Origin: Paractinoplanes durhamensis
Lineage (GTDB): Bacteria; Actinomycetota; Actinomycetes; Mycobacteriales; Micromonosporaceae
Reading direction: 5' to 3'
DNA length: 64,000 nt
NCBI RefSeq assembly: GCF_016862175.1
Contig: NZ_BOML01000070.1
Span: 58,210 to 122,209 of the forward strand
In this document: positions 17,013 to 26,545 of the stretch, piece by piece
Position numbering within the stretch: position 1 is the first letter of the stretch
How the letters are laid out: each line of letters opens with the position of its first letter
Notes under the pieces: model-generated
What the model saw: the letters and a program-made list of their open reading frames with translations, nothing else
Database searches by the model: none
Told to the model about the DNA's origin: nothing
Made by a program: the position numbers and the translations under genes

Positions 17013-17794
17013 CCGTTTCCTCCTGGATTTATGGTCGCCAGCTGCGCGGTAGCGCCGCCCAGCAGGAACTCGTGGTGTTTGGCGGCCAGGAAATAGCGGT
17101 GCAGCGGGTAGTCGAGGTCCAATCCGACGCCGCCGTGGATGTGGACCGCGGTGTGCAGCACCCGGTGGCCGGTCTCGGCCGCCCAGAACCCGGCCGTCGC
17201 CACCTCGGCGGTCGCCGGGCGCTCCTCGCTGAGCAGCCAGGCCGCCTGCCACAGGGTGAGCCGCAGCGCCTCCACGTCGATCCAGGCGTCGGCCAGCCGC
17301 TGCGAGACCGCCTGGAAAGAGCCGATCGGGCGGCCGAACTGGACCCGGGTGCGGGCGTACTCGGCGGTCATCTCCAGCGCCCGCTCGACCACGCCGAGCT
17401 GGGTCGCGCAGGCGCCGACGGTGGCGCGGGCGGCGAGCCAGTCCGCGGGCCCGGCTTGGGCCAGGAGGGCTTCCGGCCCGTCCAGCACAATTTCGCCCCG
17501 GGCGGCCGGGGCGGCCCACTCGGCGACCTGCTCGTCGGTGCCGAATCGGGCCACCGTGGAGGCGGCCGCGACGATCGACTGCAGGTAAGGCACCGTGGCG
17601 GCGGCGCGGCCCAGCTCGATCAGGATCGCGCACTGCTCCAGCAGCCCGTACCCCTCGCCGCCGGCCCGCTTGGGCAGCGCCGCGGCCAGCACGCCCGCCT
17701 CGGCCAGGGCCGGCCACAGCGGGCGGCCGGAGGCGGCCAGGCCGCGGGTGAGGGTGGCCAGGTCGCGTGCCTCGCCGCTCAGCGTGAAGTCCAT
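17009..17794 (-). CDS. fadE27: Acyl-CoA dehydrogenase small subunit, FadE27-like, lacking the middle beta domain
   Basis: It follows fadE26 by 9 bp, as the partner subunit of heteromeric ChsE-type steroid acyl-CoA dehydrogenases does. Residues 1-100 form the N-terminal helical domain (LPKRAGGEGYGLLEQCAI, VPYLQSIVAAAS). From ~122 the C-terminal helical domain begins (LARATVGACATQLGV written here as AARATVGACATQLGV, then YARTRVQFGRPIGSFQAV and HIHGGVGLDLDYPLHRYF). Only ~20 residues lie between them. The ~100-residue beta-sheet domain normally found there is missing without a frame break, so the protein has 261 residues instead of ~370. In the mycobacterial alpha2beta2 enzymes each FAD sits at the interface of the two subunits, so a functional complex is still conceivable. 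Confidence 0.78.
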   Translation of the reverse strand: MDFTLSGEARDLATLTRGLAASGRPLWPALAEAGVLAAALPKRAGGEGYGLLEQCAILIELGRAAATVPYLQSIVAAASTVARFGTDEQVAEWAAPAARGEIVLDGPEALLAQAGPADWLAARATVGACATQLGVVERALEMTAEYARTRVQFGRPIGSFQAVSQRLADAWIDVEALRLTLWQAAWLLSEERPATAEVATAGFWAAETGHRVLHTAVHIHGGVGLDLDYPLHRYFLAAKHHEFLLGGATAQLATINPGGNG

Positions 17795-17803
17795 GACCGC
17801 CTC

Positions 17804-18964
17804 CTAGCGTTTGACCGGCAGGCCGAGCGCGCCGGCCGCGATGATGTCGCGCTGCACCTCGTTGGTGCCGCCGCCGAAGGTGAGGATCAGCGCGGCCCGG
17901 TGCATCCGCTCGATCCGGCCCTGCAGCAGTGCACCCGGCGAACCGGCCCGGATCGTGGCGGCCGGGCCGAGCACCTCCATGAGCAGCCGGTACGCCTCGA
18001 CGGCCAGCTCGGTGCCGTAGACCTTGCCGGCCGACGCCTGCACCGCCGCCGGCGTGCCGTCGGAACCGGCCGCCACTCGCCAGTTGAACAGCTTGAGGAC
18101 CTCGGTCTTGGCGTGCACCCGGGCCAGGTGCAGCCGCACCCACTCCCGGTCGATCCGCCGGGTCTCGGTCGCCCACGCGGTGACCTCGTCGAGTGATCGG
18201 CGCAGCGGGGCGGCCGAGGTGAGCGCGACCCGCTCGTGGTTGAGCTGGTCGGTGATCAGCCGCCAGCCCTCGTTCTCGGCGCCGACCCGGGCGGAGACCG
18301 GCACCCGCACGTCGCTGTAGTAGGTCGCGCTGGTGGTCGGCCCGGCCACGGTGCGCACCGGGGTCCAGGAGAAGCCCGGCGCGTCGGTCGGCACCACCAG
18401 CATGGACAGACCCTTGTGGCGGGGCGCGTCCGGATCGGTGCGACAGGCCAGCCAGACGTAGTCCGCGTACCGGATCAGGCTGGTCCACATCTTCTGGCCG
18501 TTGATCACGTACTCGTCGCCGTCGCGGACCGCCCGGGTGCGCAGGGCCGCGAGGTCGGTGCCCGCGTCCGGCTCCGAGTAGCCGATCGAGAAGTGCACCT
18601 CGCCGGCCGCGATCCGGGGCAGCAGGTCGGCTCGCTGCTCCGGCGTGCCGTGCCGGGCGATGGTCGGCCCGACCGTGTAGATCGTCAGGAACGGCACCGG
18701 CACCCCGGCCATCGCCGCCTCGTCGGCGAAGATGAGCTGGTCGAGGCGGGAGCGCCCACCGCCCCCGTCCTCGACCGGCCAGCCCAGCGCCAGCCAGCCG
18801 TCGTGGCCGAGCTGCCGCACCACCGCGCGGTAGGCGTCGCCGTCGCCGTACTCGCCTTCGTCGTCGGTGAGCGCGGCGCGCAGCTCCGGCGTCATCAGGC
18901 CGGCGAAGTAGGACCGCAGCTCCGTGCGGAGCCGCTCCTGCTCGGGTGTGTATCCCACGTGCAT
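17804..18964 (-). CDS. fadE26: Acyl-CoA dehydrogenase large subunit, FadE26/ChsE4 type
   Basis: From the ATG at 18964 the protein has 386 residues and follows mycobacterial FadE26 (400 aa) closely. It has GYTPEQERLRTELRSYFAG at the N-terminus, GYSEPDAGTDLAALRT (FAD/substrate loop), NGQKMWTSL, and NHERVAL with the Glu (residue 244) that corresponds to catalytic Glu247 of ChsE4. FGGGTNEVQRDIIA closes the C-terminal domain. It dehydrogenates steroid side-chain acyl-CoA with its partner subunit. The ATG at 18982 would put the start 5 bp from the operator with no ribosome site; the ATG at 18964 has GGGGCGG upstream and the FadE26 N-terminus. It is the first gene of the operon. Confidence 0.87.
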   Translation of the reverse strand: MHVGYTPEQERLRTELRSYFAGLMTPELRAALTDDEGEYGDGDAYRAVVRQLGHDGWLALGWPVEDGGGGRSRLDQLIFADEAAMAGVPVPFLTIYTVGPTIARHGTPEQRADLLPRIAAGEVHFSIGYSEPDAGTDLAALRTRAVRDGDEYVINGQKMWTSLIRYADYVWLACRTDPDAPRHKGLSMLVVPTDAPGFSWTPVRTVAGPTTSATYYSDVRVPVSARVGAENEGWRLITDQLNHERVALTSAAPLRRSLDEVTAWATETRRIDREWVRLHLARVHAKTEVLKLFNWRVAAGSDGTPAAVQASAGKVYGTELAVEAYRLLMEVLGPAATIRAGSPGALLQGRIERMHRAALILTFGGGTNEVQRDIIAAGALGLPVKR

Positions 18965-18986
18965 TTGTCCGCCCCAGGCCATAGAT

Positions 18987-19000
18987 TAGAACAGGTTCTA
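18987..19000. promoter_or_regulatory. KstR-type operator between fadE26 and fadA6
   Basis: TAGAACAGGTTCTA fits TnnAACnnGTTnnA. It lies in the 67-bp divergent promoter, 22 bp before the fadE26 ATG and 31 bp before the fadA6 GTG, and is placed to control both. Confidence 0.8.
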
Positions 19001-19031
19001 GTAGAGTCCATCCGGCGGAGGGGCGTCAACC

Positions 19032-20165
<1,134 letters not shown>

Positions 20166-20177
20166 GGGCGGCCGCGG

Positions 20178-21227
20178 TCATCGCAGGTCGTTCAGGGCGG
20201 CCAGGCGGGCGTCGGCTTCCTTGATGATGCGGTCGATCAACTCGGCGCAGGACGGCAGGTCGTCGATCAGGCCGGCCACCTGGCCGGCGGACATCACGCC
20301 GGCGTCGGGGCGGCCCTCCACCATGGATCTGCGCAGCAGGGCCGGGGTGTTGGCGGCCATCAAGGTCTGGGCCCAGGACAGGGCGCGGCCGTGCCGGGCG
20401 GTGCGGCCCGCTCGCAGCAGGGCCGGCCAGGACAGGCCGGTCTCGCGCCGGAATGCGGCCGCGTGCCGTGCTGACCGGAACAGCTGGGCGAGCGGGCCGG
20501 AACGCTCCAGGGTGTCGACGAACGGGGTTCGCAGGACTCGGTGCGGTACGCCGTCGATCCGGGTGGTGACCACCGTGCCGGTGACCGCGGCGGCCAGGTA
20601 GTGGCTCTTCACCTCGGCCGAGACCGGGCTGTCCGAGGTCAGCAGGAAACGGGTGCCCATCGCGATGCCGGCCGCGCCGTAGGCCAGCGCCGCCACCAGG
20701 CCCCGGCCGTCGAAGAAACCGCCGGCCGCGACCACCGGGATGCCGACCGCGTCCACCACCTGCGGCAGCAGCAGGGTCGTCGGGACCGGGCCGGTGTGGC
20801 CGCCGCCCTCGCCGCCCTGCACCAGGACGGCGTCGGCGCCCCAGCCGGCCACCTTCTCGGCGTGCCGGCGGGCGCCCACCGACGGCATGGTCAGCACGCC
20901 GCCGTCGGCGCAGCGGCGGATCAGGTCCCGGCTCGGGGCGAGGGCGAACGAGGCCAGCCTGACATTTTCGCTGATCAGCAAGTCGATCCGTTCAGGAGCG
21001 TCCGGCGCGTCCGCCCGTACATTCACCCCGAAGGGCGCATCGGTGCGCGACCGGATGTCCCGGAGGGTGACCCGCAGCTGGTCGAGGCTCATCGTCGCTG
21101 CGGCGACGATGCCGAAGCCGCCCGCCGCCGACGTGGCCGAGACCAGGCCGGCGCCCGCGACGTAGCCCATGCCGGTCTGCACGATCGGGTGCCGGCAGCC
21201 GAGCAGCTCGGTGAGCCGGGTCCTCAC
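20178..21227 (-). CDS. ipdC: IpdC-type flavin oxidoreductase (steroid ring C/D pathway)
   Basis: The 349-residue member of the nitronate-monooxygenase family has CRHPIVQTGMGYVAGAGLVSATSAAG split over the first strand and helix, VQGGEGGGHTGPVPT (His motif) and VVAAGGFFDGRGLVAAL with AYGAAGIAMGTRF (phosphate site). IpdC (Rv3553, ~355 aa) introduces a double bond into the CoA ester of the HIP-derived hydroxylated indane before ring D is opened. The gene is last in the order echA20-ipdA-ipdB-ipdC, the same as in M. tuberculosis. GTG at 21227 overlaps the ipdB TGA (GTGA). Confidence rests on synteny as well as family motifs. Confidence 0.87.
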   Translation of the reverse strand: MRTRLTELLGCRHPIVQTGMGYVAGAGLVSATSAAGGFGIVAAATMSLDQLRVTLRDIRSRTDAPFGVNVRADAPDAPERIDLLISENVRLASFALAPSRDLIRRCADGGVLTMPSVGARRHAEKVAGWGADAVLVQGGEGGGHTGPVPTTLLLPQVVDAVGIPVVAAGGFFDGRGLVAALAYGAAGIAMGTRFLLTSDSPVSAEVKSHYLAAAVTGTVVTTRIDGVPHRVLRTPFVDTLERSGPLAQLFRSARHAAAFRRETGLSWPALLRAGRTARHGRALSWAQTLMAANTPALLRRSMVEGRPDAGVMSAGQVAGLIDDLPSCAELIDRIIKEADARLAALNDLR

Positions 21228-21913
21228 CGGATCTCCTTCTCCCGCAGGCCGTCCGGATCGAGTCGCGCGATGAGCTTCCGTTCCGCGTCGGTCGGCTCCC
21301 GGGTCGGCGGCACCGGGGACGGCACCGTCAGCGGGAAACCCGTCGCCGACAGCACCGCGTCGACCGTCACGCCGGGGTGGATCGAGCGCAGCCGCATCGA
21401 CCGGTCCGGCGTCGCGAAGTCGAGCACCGCCAGGTTCGTCACCACCACCCGGATCTCCACCGCGCCGCGGTCGTGGCCGACGCCGGACACCATGTCGACC
21501 TTCTCGACGAAGACCCGTGGTTCGTGCCGGGGCACCCAGTAGCTGGTCGGGTGGTTGACCGTGTTGCCGGGGGCGCCGCGCACGCCCAGCAGCTGCCGGG
21601 TGGGGCGCTGCCAGCCGCCGACGCAGGAGATGTTCTGGTTGCCGAAGCGGTCGATCTGGCTCGCGCCCATCATCACGTGCCGGGTGCCGGCCGCCACCAC
21701 CGCGAACACCGAGCGGTACGGCAGCCAGCCCTCCACCTCGTCGTCGTACATCAGGGTGGCCTCGCCGTCGCTGAGCACCAGCGACGGGGCGAAGGTGAGC
21801 TGGGCCAGCCGGGCGCCGAGCTTGGGGATCAGGCCCATCGGTGAAGCCAGCACCGCGCCGTCCCCGCGCCAGGCCTCGGCGCAGGCCACCACGCAGACGT
21901 CGGCGCGGGTCAT
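21224..21913 (-). CDS. ipdB: IpdB, beta subunit of the COCHEA-CoA hydrolase
   Basis: The 229-residue protein has the family I CoA-transferase beta-type fold: VVACAEAWRGDGAVLASP at the N-terminus, PSLVLSDGEATLMYDDEVEGW, MGASQIDRFGNQNIS and RVVVTNLAVLDF. In steroid degraders IpdA and IpdB form a heteromeric hydrolase that opens the last carbocycle (ring C) of the indane-derived CoA ester, not a CoA transferase. Mycobacterial IpdB is slightly longer (~250 aa). ATG 21913 overlaps the ipdA stop by 4 bp, and ipdC follows with another overlap, so the complex partners are translated together. Confidence 0.88.
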   Translation of the reverse strand: MTRADVCVVACAEAWRGDGAVLASPMGLIPKLGARLAQLTFAPSLVLSDGEATLMYDDEVEGWLPYRSVFAVVAAGTRHVMMGASQIDRFGNQNISCVGGWQRPTRQLLGVRGAPGNTVNHPTSYWVPRHEPRVFVEKVDMVSGVGHDRGAVEIRVVVTNLAVLDFATPDRSMRLRSIHPGVTVDAVLSATGFPLTVPSPVPPTREPTDAERKLIARLDPDGLREKEIR

Positions 21914-22737
21914 CGCGCGGCCACCGCCTTCTGGTAGCTCTCCTCGTCGCCGTCGAGGTAGGTGGCGCGGAACTGATCCCACGGGGCCGTCGCGTACTCC
22001 CGCTGGAATGCCTCGTCGCGGCCGTAGTCGGGGACGCAGCTCGTGAAGTGCGCGCCGTGCGGGGTCTCCACCACGCCGTCGACCATCATCCGGTTGAGCA
22101 GCAGGCCCTGTGGTGGGCCGCCCTCGGTCAGCTCGGCGGTGGTGACGATCCGTTCGCAGGACAGGAAGCGGCGGCGGGCGGCCAGGCAGAACAGGTCGTC
22201 GAAATACGGATCGGGGCCCAGGTAACGGCCGTTGCCGCGGCGGTCGGCGCGATTGAGGTGGACCAGCGCGGCGTCCAGGGGCACGGCCGGCATGGCGACC
22301 AGGTCGCTGCCATCGGCGTACGGCGAACGGATGGTCTTGATCTGGGGGTTGACCCGCATCACGTCGGAGCCGAGGCCGGCTCGGATCGGCAGGAAGGGCA
22401 GGCGGTTGGCGGCCGCGAGCAGGCCCCAGTAGAGCATGCCCTCGTCGAGCTCGGTCAGCTCGATCGTGCCCTCCTGGCGGGCCCGGCGGAAGTGCGGCTC
22501 GAGCGGGATGCTGTCCAGCGACACGAAACCGGTCACCACCCGGCGGACGCAACCGGCCGCGATCAACAAGCCCACGTCCGGCCCGCCGTAGGAGACCACG
22601 GTCAGGTCGCGCAGGCCGGCCCGGCAGACCGCCCGGACCAGCGCCATCGGCTTGCGCCGCGAACCCCAGCCGCCGACGCCGATCGTCATGCCGTCGTGCA
22701 GCTCGGCGACCACCTCGTCGACGCTCATCACCGTCAT
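21910..22737 (-). CDS. ipdA: IpdA, alpha subunit of the COCHEA-CoA hydrolase
   Basis: The 275-residue CoA-transferase-alpha-type protein has MTIGVGGWGSRRKPMALVRA (glycine loop), VVSYGGPDVGLLIAAGCV, LTELDEGMLYWGL with the conserved acidic stretch, and DAALVHLNRADRRGN. Mycobacterial IpdA is ~292 aa. It pairs with IpdB to hydrolyse ring C in the cytoplasm. ATG 22737 makes an ATGA overlap with echA20; the second in-frame ATG at 22728 is an alternative. The C-terminus (DQFRATYLDGDEESYQKAVA) is typical of the family. Confidence 0.88.
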   Translation of the reverse strand: MTVMSVDEVVAELHDGMTIGVGGWGSRRKPMALVRAVCRAGLRDLTVVSYGGPDVGLLIAAGCVRRVVTGFVSLDSIPLEPHFRRARQEGTIELTELDEGMLYWGLLAAANRLPFLPIRAGLGSDVMRVNPQIKTIRSPYADGSDLVAMPAVPLDAALVHLNRADRRGNGRYLGPDPYFDDLFCLAARRRFLSCERIVTTAELTEGGPPQGLLLNRMMVDGVVETPHGAHFTSCVPDYGRDEAFQREYATAPWDQFRATYLDGDEESYQKAVAAR

Positions 22738-23471
22738 CGGTCCTCCAGGAACTTCCGCCGAGCGCGGTCGCCCGCGCCGTTGAGGTTGAGCTCGAAGGTG
22801 AAGCCCTGCTCGAACCGGTACGACCGCTTCACGTCGACCGGGTCGATGCCGTTGAGCGCCTCCTTGGCCCGGCGGATCACCACCGGGTCCTTGGCCGCGA
22901 TCTCGCCCGCCACCGCCCGGGCGGTGTCTCTCAACAGAGGAGAGGGCACCACCTTGTGGACGGTGCCGAAGCGGTGCAGGTCGGCGGCGGTGACCGGGTG
23001 GCAGGTGTAAACCATGGTTCGCATCATCTGGGGTGGCACGAGCCGGGCCAGGTGGGTGGCCGCGCCGAGCGCACCCCGGTCGACCTCGGGCAGGCCGAAC
23101 GTGGCGTCCTCGGCCGCCACGATCAGGTCGGCGTTGCCCACCAGGCCGATGCCGCCGCCGAGGCAGAAGCCCTGGACCGCGGCGATCACCGGGACCGGGC
23201 AGTCGTAGACGGCGGCGAACGCGGCCGCGCAGCCCCGGTTGGCGGCCAGCAGCACCTCGTGATCCGCCGCGCGCTGCATCTCCTTGATGTCGACGCCCGC
23301 GCAGAAACCGCGGCCCTCGGCGGCCAGCACCACCACCCGGGTCGACGGGTCGGCGCCGGCCGCGGTGACCAGGTCGGCGATGGCCAGCCAGCCGGCCGCC
23401 GGCACCGCGTTGACCGGCGGGAAATCGATGACCACCTCGGCGACGGCGCCGCGTTCCAGCTGTACGCCCAT
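22734..23471 (-). CDS. echA20: EchA20, ring-D-opening crotonase-family hydrolase
   Basis: The 245-residue crotonase-fold protein has VVIDFPPVNAVP, VVLAAEGRGFCAGVDIKEM (oxyanion hole), VQGFCLGGGIGLVGNADLIV and FGLPEVDRGALGAATHLARLVP. The size (247 aa in M. tuberculosis) and its place as the first gene before ipdAB match EchA20, which hydrolyses ring D of the beta-diketone-type indanone CoA ester. It heads the echA20-ipdA-ipdB-ipdC operon. A degenerate KstR2-like site lies 17-30 bp upstream of its ATG. Confidence 0.87.
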   Translation of the reverse strand: MGVQLERGAVAEVVIDFPPVNAVPAAGWLAIADLVTAAGADPSTRVVVLAAEGRGFCAGVDIKEMQRAADHEVLLAANRGCAAAFAAVYDCPVPVIAAVQGFCLGGGIGLVGNADLIVAAEDATFGLPEVDRGALGAATHLARLVPPQMMRTMVYTCHPVTAADLHRFGTVHKVVPSPLLRDTARAVAGEIAAKDPVVIRRAKEALNGIDPVDVKRSYRFEQGFTFELNLNGAGDRARRKFLEDR

Positions 23472-23487
23472 GCCGCGAGGCTAACCT

Positions 23488-23501
23488 AGCGCTTGCTTGG
23501 T
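23488..23501. promoter_or_regulatory. Degenerate KstR2-like site between echA20 and an SDR gene
   Basis: AGCGCTTGCTTGGT keeps one CTTGnT half of the KstR2 motif AnCAAGnnCTTGnT and 7 of its 10 fixed bases. It lies in the 46-bp divergent promoter of the echA20 operon, where KstR2 control is expected. Functional status is uncertain. Confidence 0.4.
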
Positions 23502-23517
23502 CGGCTAGCATCGGGCG

Positions 23518-24258
23518 ATGGATCCGCTCGACTTCACCGGCCGCGGAGTGGTCGTCACCGGCGGCACGCGGGGCATCGGCGCCGCGATCGCCACCGCCTT
23601 CCGCGCGGCGGGCGCGCGGGTGCTGGTCTGCGGCCGTTCGGAGATCGCCGACACCGACTTCGTCCGGGCCGATGTCCGCGACCCCGAGCAGGCGGCCGCG
23701 CTGGTGACGACCGCGGTGGAACGGCTGGGCCGGCTCGACGTGCTGGTGAACAACGCGGGCGGCGCGCCACCCGCACCGGCCGCGACCGCGTCGCCCCGGC
23801 TGCACGCGAAGATCATCGAGCTCAACCTGATCGCCCCGCTGCACGTCGCCCAGGCGGCCAACGCGGTCATGCAGGGTCAGGCCGGCGGCGGCGTGATCCT
23901 GATGGTGGGCAGTGTCAGCGGCACCCGGCCGTCGCCCGGCACGGCCGCCTACGGCGCGGCCAAGGCCGGCCTGCACCACCTGGCCACCAGCCTGGCCGCC
24001 GAGTGGGCCCCGAAGGTGCGGGTCAACAGCGTGGTTCCGGGGCCGGTGGGCGGTCTCGGGCTCGATCCGGAAGCGGTGGCGCGCACCGTGCCGATGGGCC
24101 GCCCGGCGACCGCCGAGGAGGTCGCCGGGGTCTGCCTGCTGCTGGCCTCGCCGCTGGCGTCCTATGTGTCCGGTGCGGCCCTCGCGGTGCACGGCGGCGG
24201 CGAGTGGCCGGGGTACCTGGCGGACCTGCGGACCACGGCGTACCCTCCGCAGAAGTAG
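23518..24258 (+). CDS. Short-chain dehydrogenase/reductase next to echA20
   Basis: The 246-residue classical SDR has VTGGTRGIGAAIATAF at about 11-26, LVNNAGG at ~77, the Ser in VGSVSGT and AYGAAK (YxxxK), followed by VRVNSVVPGPV. M. tuberculosis also has SDR genes (Rv3548c, Rv3549c) beside echA20, and IpdF, an SDR, is needed in the same ring C/D pathway, so oxidation of a hydroxyl of the indane CoA ester is plausible. I cannot assign it to IpdF from the sequence alone. The ATG at 23518 is the first available. The TAG stop (24256-24258) lies inside a KstR-type operator of the next gene. Confidence 0.78.
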   Translation: MDPLDFTGRGVVVTGGTRGIGAAIATAFRAAGARVLVCGRSEIADTDFVRADVRDPEQAAALVTTAVERLGRLDVLVNNAGGAPPAPAATASPRLHAKIIELNLIAPLHVAQAANAVMQGQAGGGVILMVGSVSGTRPSPGTAAYGAAKAGLHHLATSLAAEWAPKVRVNSVVPGPVGGLGLDPEAVARTVPMGRPATAEEVAGVCLLLASPLASYVSGAALAVHGGGEWPGYLADLRTTAYPPQK

Positions 24259-24269
24259 AACGTGTTTCA
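24256..24269 (+). promoter_or_regulatory. KstR-type operator upstream of the aldehyde dehydrogenase
   Basis: TAGAACGTGTTTCA fits TnnAACnnGTTnnA. It starts on the stop codon of the preceding SDR gene and ends 24 bp before the aldehyde dehydrogenase ATG, separating a KstR2-type unit from a KstR-type unit. Confidence 0.7.
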
Positions 24270-24293
24270 TTCTTCCGCACCGGAGGTGCCGGG

Positions 24294-25802
24294 ATGGTTC
24301 TCTCGATCAAGACGAGGCGGGACGCGGTCGGCCTGGAAACCGGCGAACTGCTGATCGACGGCGCCTGGCGCCCGGCCACCGACGGCCGCACCTGGACCCA
24401 CCAGCACCCGGCCACCGGCGAGCAGGTCGGCGAGTTCGCGGTGGCCACGGCGGCCGATGTGGACGCGGCGGTGCGTGCCGCCCGCCGGGCGTTCGACGAG
24501 GGCCCGTGGCCGCGGTCCCGGGCCAAGCAGCGGATCACCGTGCTGCGCCGGACGGCCGAGCTGATCCGCGCCCACACCGACGAGCTGCGCACGCTGCAGG
24601 CCCTGGACAACGGGGTGCCACTGACCTTCGGCGACGAATACGCGATGTCGATCGAGTGCGTGGCCGACGTCTTCGACCACCACGCCGGCTGGGTCGACAA
24701 GCTGGGCGGCGAGACGCTGCCCGGCTACCAGGGCGGCGAACACCTGGTGATGACGCTGCGCGAGCCGGTCGGCGTGGTGGCCGCGGTGGTCCCGTGGAAC
24801 GGCCCGCTGCTGCTGGCCGCGCAGAAGCTCGCGCCCGCCCTGGCGGCCGGCTGCACGGTGGTGCTCAAGCCGTCGGAGCTGGCCACCTTCGCGGCGTTGC
24901 GGCTGGTCCGGCTCCTGGAGGAGGCCGGCCTCCCGGCCGGCGTGCTCAACGTGGTGACCGGTCCCGGCGACCCGACCGGCGAGGCGCTGATCACCCACCC
25001 GCTGATCGACAAGATCACCTTCACCGGCAGCCGGGCGGTCGGCAAGCGGGTCCTGGCCGCCGCGTCCGAGGGGATGAAACGGGTAAGTCTGGAGCTGGGC
25101 GGCAAGAGCCCGTCGATCGTCTTCGCCGACGCCGAGGTCTATGCGGCCGCCACCCTGACCATGGGCACGGTGGCGCTGGGCCTGTCCGGCCAGGCGTGCG
25201 TCGCGCATTCGCGGGCGCTGGTCCACCGGGACGTCTACGACGAGTTCCTGGCGATCGCCGAGGGCATGGCCACCCTGGTCACCTACGGCGACCCGTTCGA
25301 CCCGGAGGTGACGGCCGCCCCGCTGATCAGCGACCGCCAGCTGGCCCGGGTGCTGGGTTACATCGAGCGCGGCCAGGCCGAGGGCGCACGGTTGGTCTGC
25401 GGAGGCGGCCGCCCGAACGGCGAGCTGGCCGTCGGCAACTTCGTAGAGCCCACGGTCTTCGCCGACGTGTCCAACGACGCGACGATCGCGAGAGAGGAAA
25501 TCTTCGGCCCGGTGCTGGCGGTGGTCCCGTTCACCGACGAGGACGAGGCAATCCGCCTGGCCAACGACACTTCCTACGGCCTGGCGGCCACGGTCTACAC
25601 GGCCGACGTGAAGCGAGCGATCCGCATGGCCCGAGCGGTCCGGGCCGGCACGGTCGGCATCAACGGCTACCAGCTGGAGCCACACGTGGCGTTCGGCGGC
25701 TTCGGCCAGTCCGGCCTGGGCCGAGAGGGTGGCCGCTCATCGATAGAGGCCTACACAGAACTGAAAACCGTCCTGATCCCCACCACCGACGAAATGATGT
25801 AG
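24294..25802 (+). CDS. NAD(P)-dependent aldehyde dehydrogenase
   Basis: The 502-residue enzyme has the complete ALDH set: VPWNGPLLLAAQKLAPALAAG (N169-type Asn), KPSELATFAALRL, FTGSRAVGKRVL (nucleotide turn), LELGGKSPSIVFADA (catalytic Glu) and SGQACVAHSRALVH (catalytic Cys). EEIFGPVLAVVPF follows near the C-terminus. It oxidises an aldehyde to an acid. GGAGG at 24282-24286 precedes the ATG at 24294, and the KstR-type site lies just upstream. A steroid side-chain aldehyde, for example after alcohol oxidation, or propionaldehyde released by an aldolase, would fit; neither can be chosen from sequence. Confidence 0.88.
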   Translation: MVLSIKTRRDAVGLETGELLIDGAWRPATDGRTWTHQHPATGEQVGEFAVATAADVDAAVRAARRAFDEGPWPRSRAKQRITVLRRTAELIRAHTDELRTLQALDNGVPLTFGDEYAMSIECVADVFDHHAGWVDKLGGETLPGYQGGEHLVMTLREPVGVVAAVVPWNGPLLLAAQKLAPALAAGCTVVLKPSELATFAALRLVRLLEEAGLPAGVLNVVTGPGDPTGEALITHPLIDKITFTGSRAVGKRVLAAASEGMKRVSLELGGKSPSIVFADAEVYAAATLTMGTVALGLSGQACVAHSRALVHRDVYDEFLAIAEGMATLVTYGDPFDPEVTAAPLISDRQLARVLGYIERGQAEGARLVCGGGRPNGELAVGNFVEPTVFADVSNDATIAREEIFGPVLAVVPFTDEDEAIRLANDTSYGLAATVYTADVKRAIRMARAVRAGTVGINGYQLEPHVAFGGFGQSGLGREGGRSSIEAYTELKTVLIPTTDEMM

Positions 25803-25813
25803 CCGGCCGTTGG

Positions 25814-26545
25814 TCAACGCATACGAGCGAGATCCCGCCGGGTGTAGCGCAGGTGCGCCCATTCCTCCTCCAGGATCACCCGAATGCAGTCACCGACGCT
25901 CGGACGCCAGTCACCGCCACCCCACGGGTTCTCGCGTTCCTCGGCGAGCAGCTCCGTGGTGGCCGCGGCCAGGAATTCGGCCACCAGCTGCTGCCGCCCG
26001 GCGCGCACCGCGAGGATCTCCTCGTAGGCCGGCGGGTCCACCCGGAAGATCGACATGTCGAAGCCCATCTCGCCGGCACCGGTGAAGATCTGGCCGATCT
26101 CGTGGAACGGCTGTTGCACCCGCAGGATCGCGCCGCGGAGCCAGGCATCGGTCGCCAGGATCAGGTGCCGCAGGGTCTGGGCCAACGACCATTCGTCCTC
26201 GACGTGGGCGTCCACGAGGTCCGGCGGGGTACCCGCCACGGTCGTCTGCCACGCGGACTGCACGGCGACCCAACCCTCCCGCAGCCCCTCGGGCGTCTGC
26301 GCCTTCTGCAGCTCGCGGCCCGGGAACTGCCGGTTCAGCTCGGCATCCACGAGCGGCACAACGTCGACCCCATTGACGAAGAGGCTGCCGAAGAACAGAT
26401 CGTGGCTGTCGATGTCGAGTCCGTCCAGATCGACGCCGCGCATCGTCACCCCGCTGACATCGGAGAATCGCAGGGTGGCGCCCTTGAAGCTGGCCTTGAC
26501 GAAGGTCGCGCCTTCGAACTCCGTCGTGCCGGAATAGGTCGTCAT
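25814..26545 (-). CDS. Pentapeptide-repeat plus DinB-like fusion protein
   Basis: The 243-residue protein begins with ~55 residues of A(D/N)LxF-like pentapeptide pattern (FEGATFVKASFKGATLRFSD, then VTMRGVDLDGLDID). From ~60 to the end it is helical and DinB/YfiT-like, with LVDAHVEDEWSLAQTLRHLILATDAWLRGAIL, where His residues could bind metal, and EEEWAHLRYTRRDL at the C-terminus. DinB-like proteins are mostly metal-dependent thiol-transferases or are uncharacterised. It is convergent with the aldehyde dehydrogenase gene (11-bp gap) and has no steroid-regulon site. Function unknown. Confidence 0.72.
   Translation of the reverse strand: MTTYSGTTEFEGATFVKASFKGATLRFSDVSGVTMRGVDLDGLDIDSHDLFFGSLFVNGVDVVPLVDAELNRQFPGRELQKAQTPEGLREGWVAVQSAWQTTVAGTPPDLVDAHVEDEWSLAQTLRHLILATDAWLRGAILRVQQPFHEIGQIFTGAGEMGFDMSIFRVDPPAYEEILAVRAGRQQLVAEFLAAATTELLAEERENPWGGGDWRPSVGDCIRVILEEEWAHLRYTRRDLARMR

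Noticed and set aside
18965..18982. Upstream ATG for fadE26
   Set aside because: It lies 5 bp from the KstR-type operator without a ribosome site; FadE26 homologues begin at the sequence encoded from 18964.
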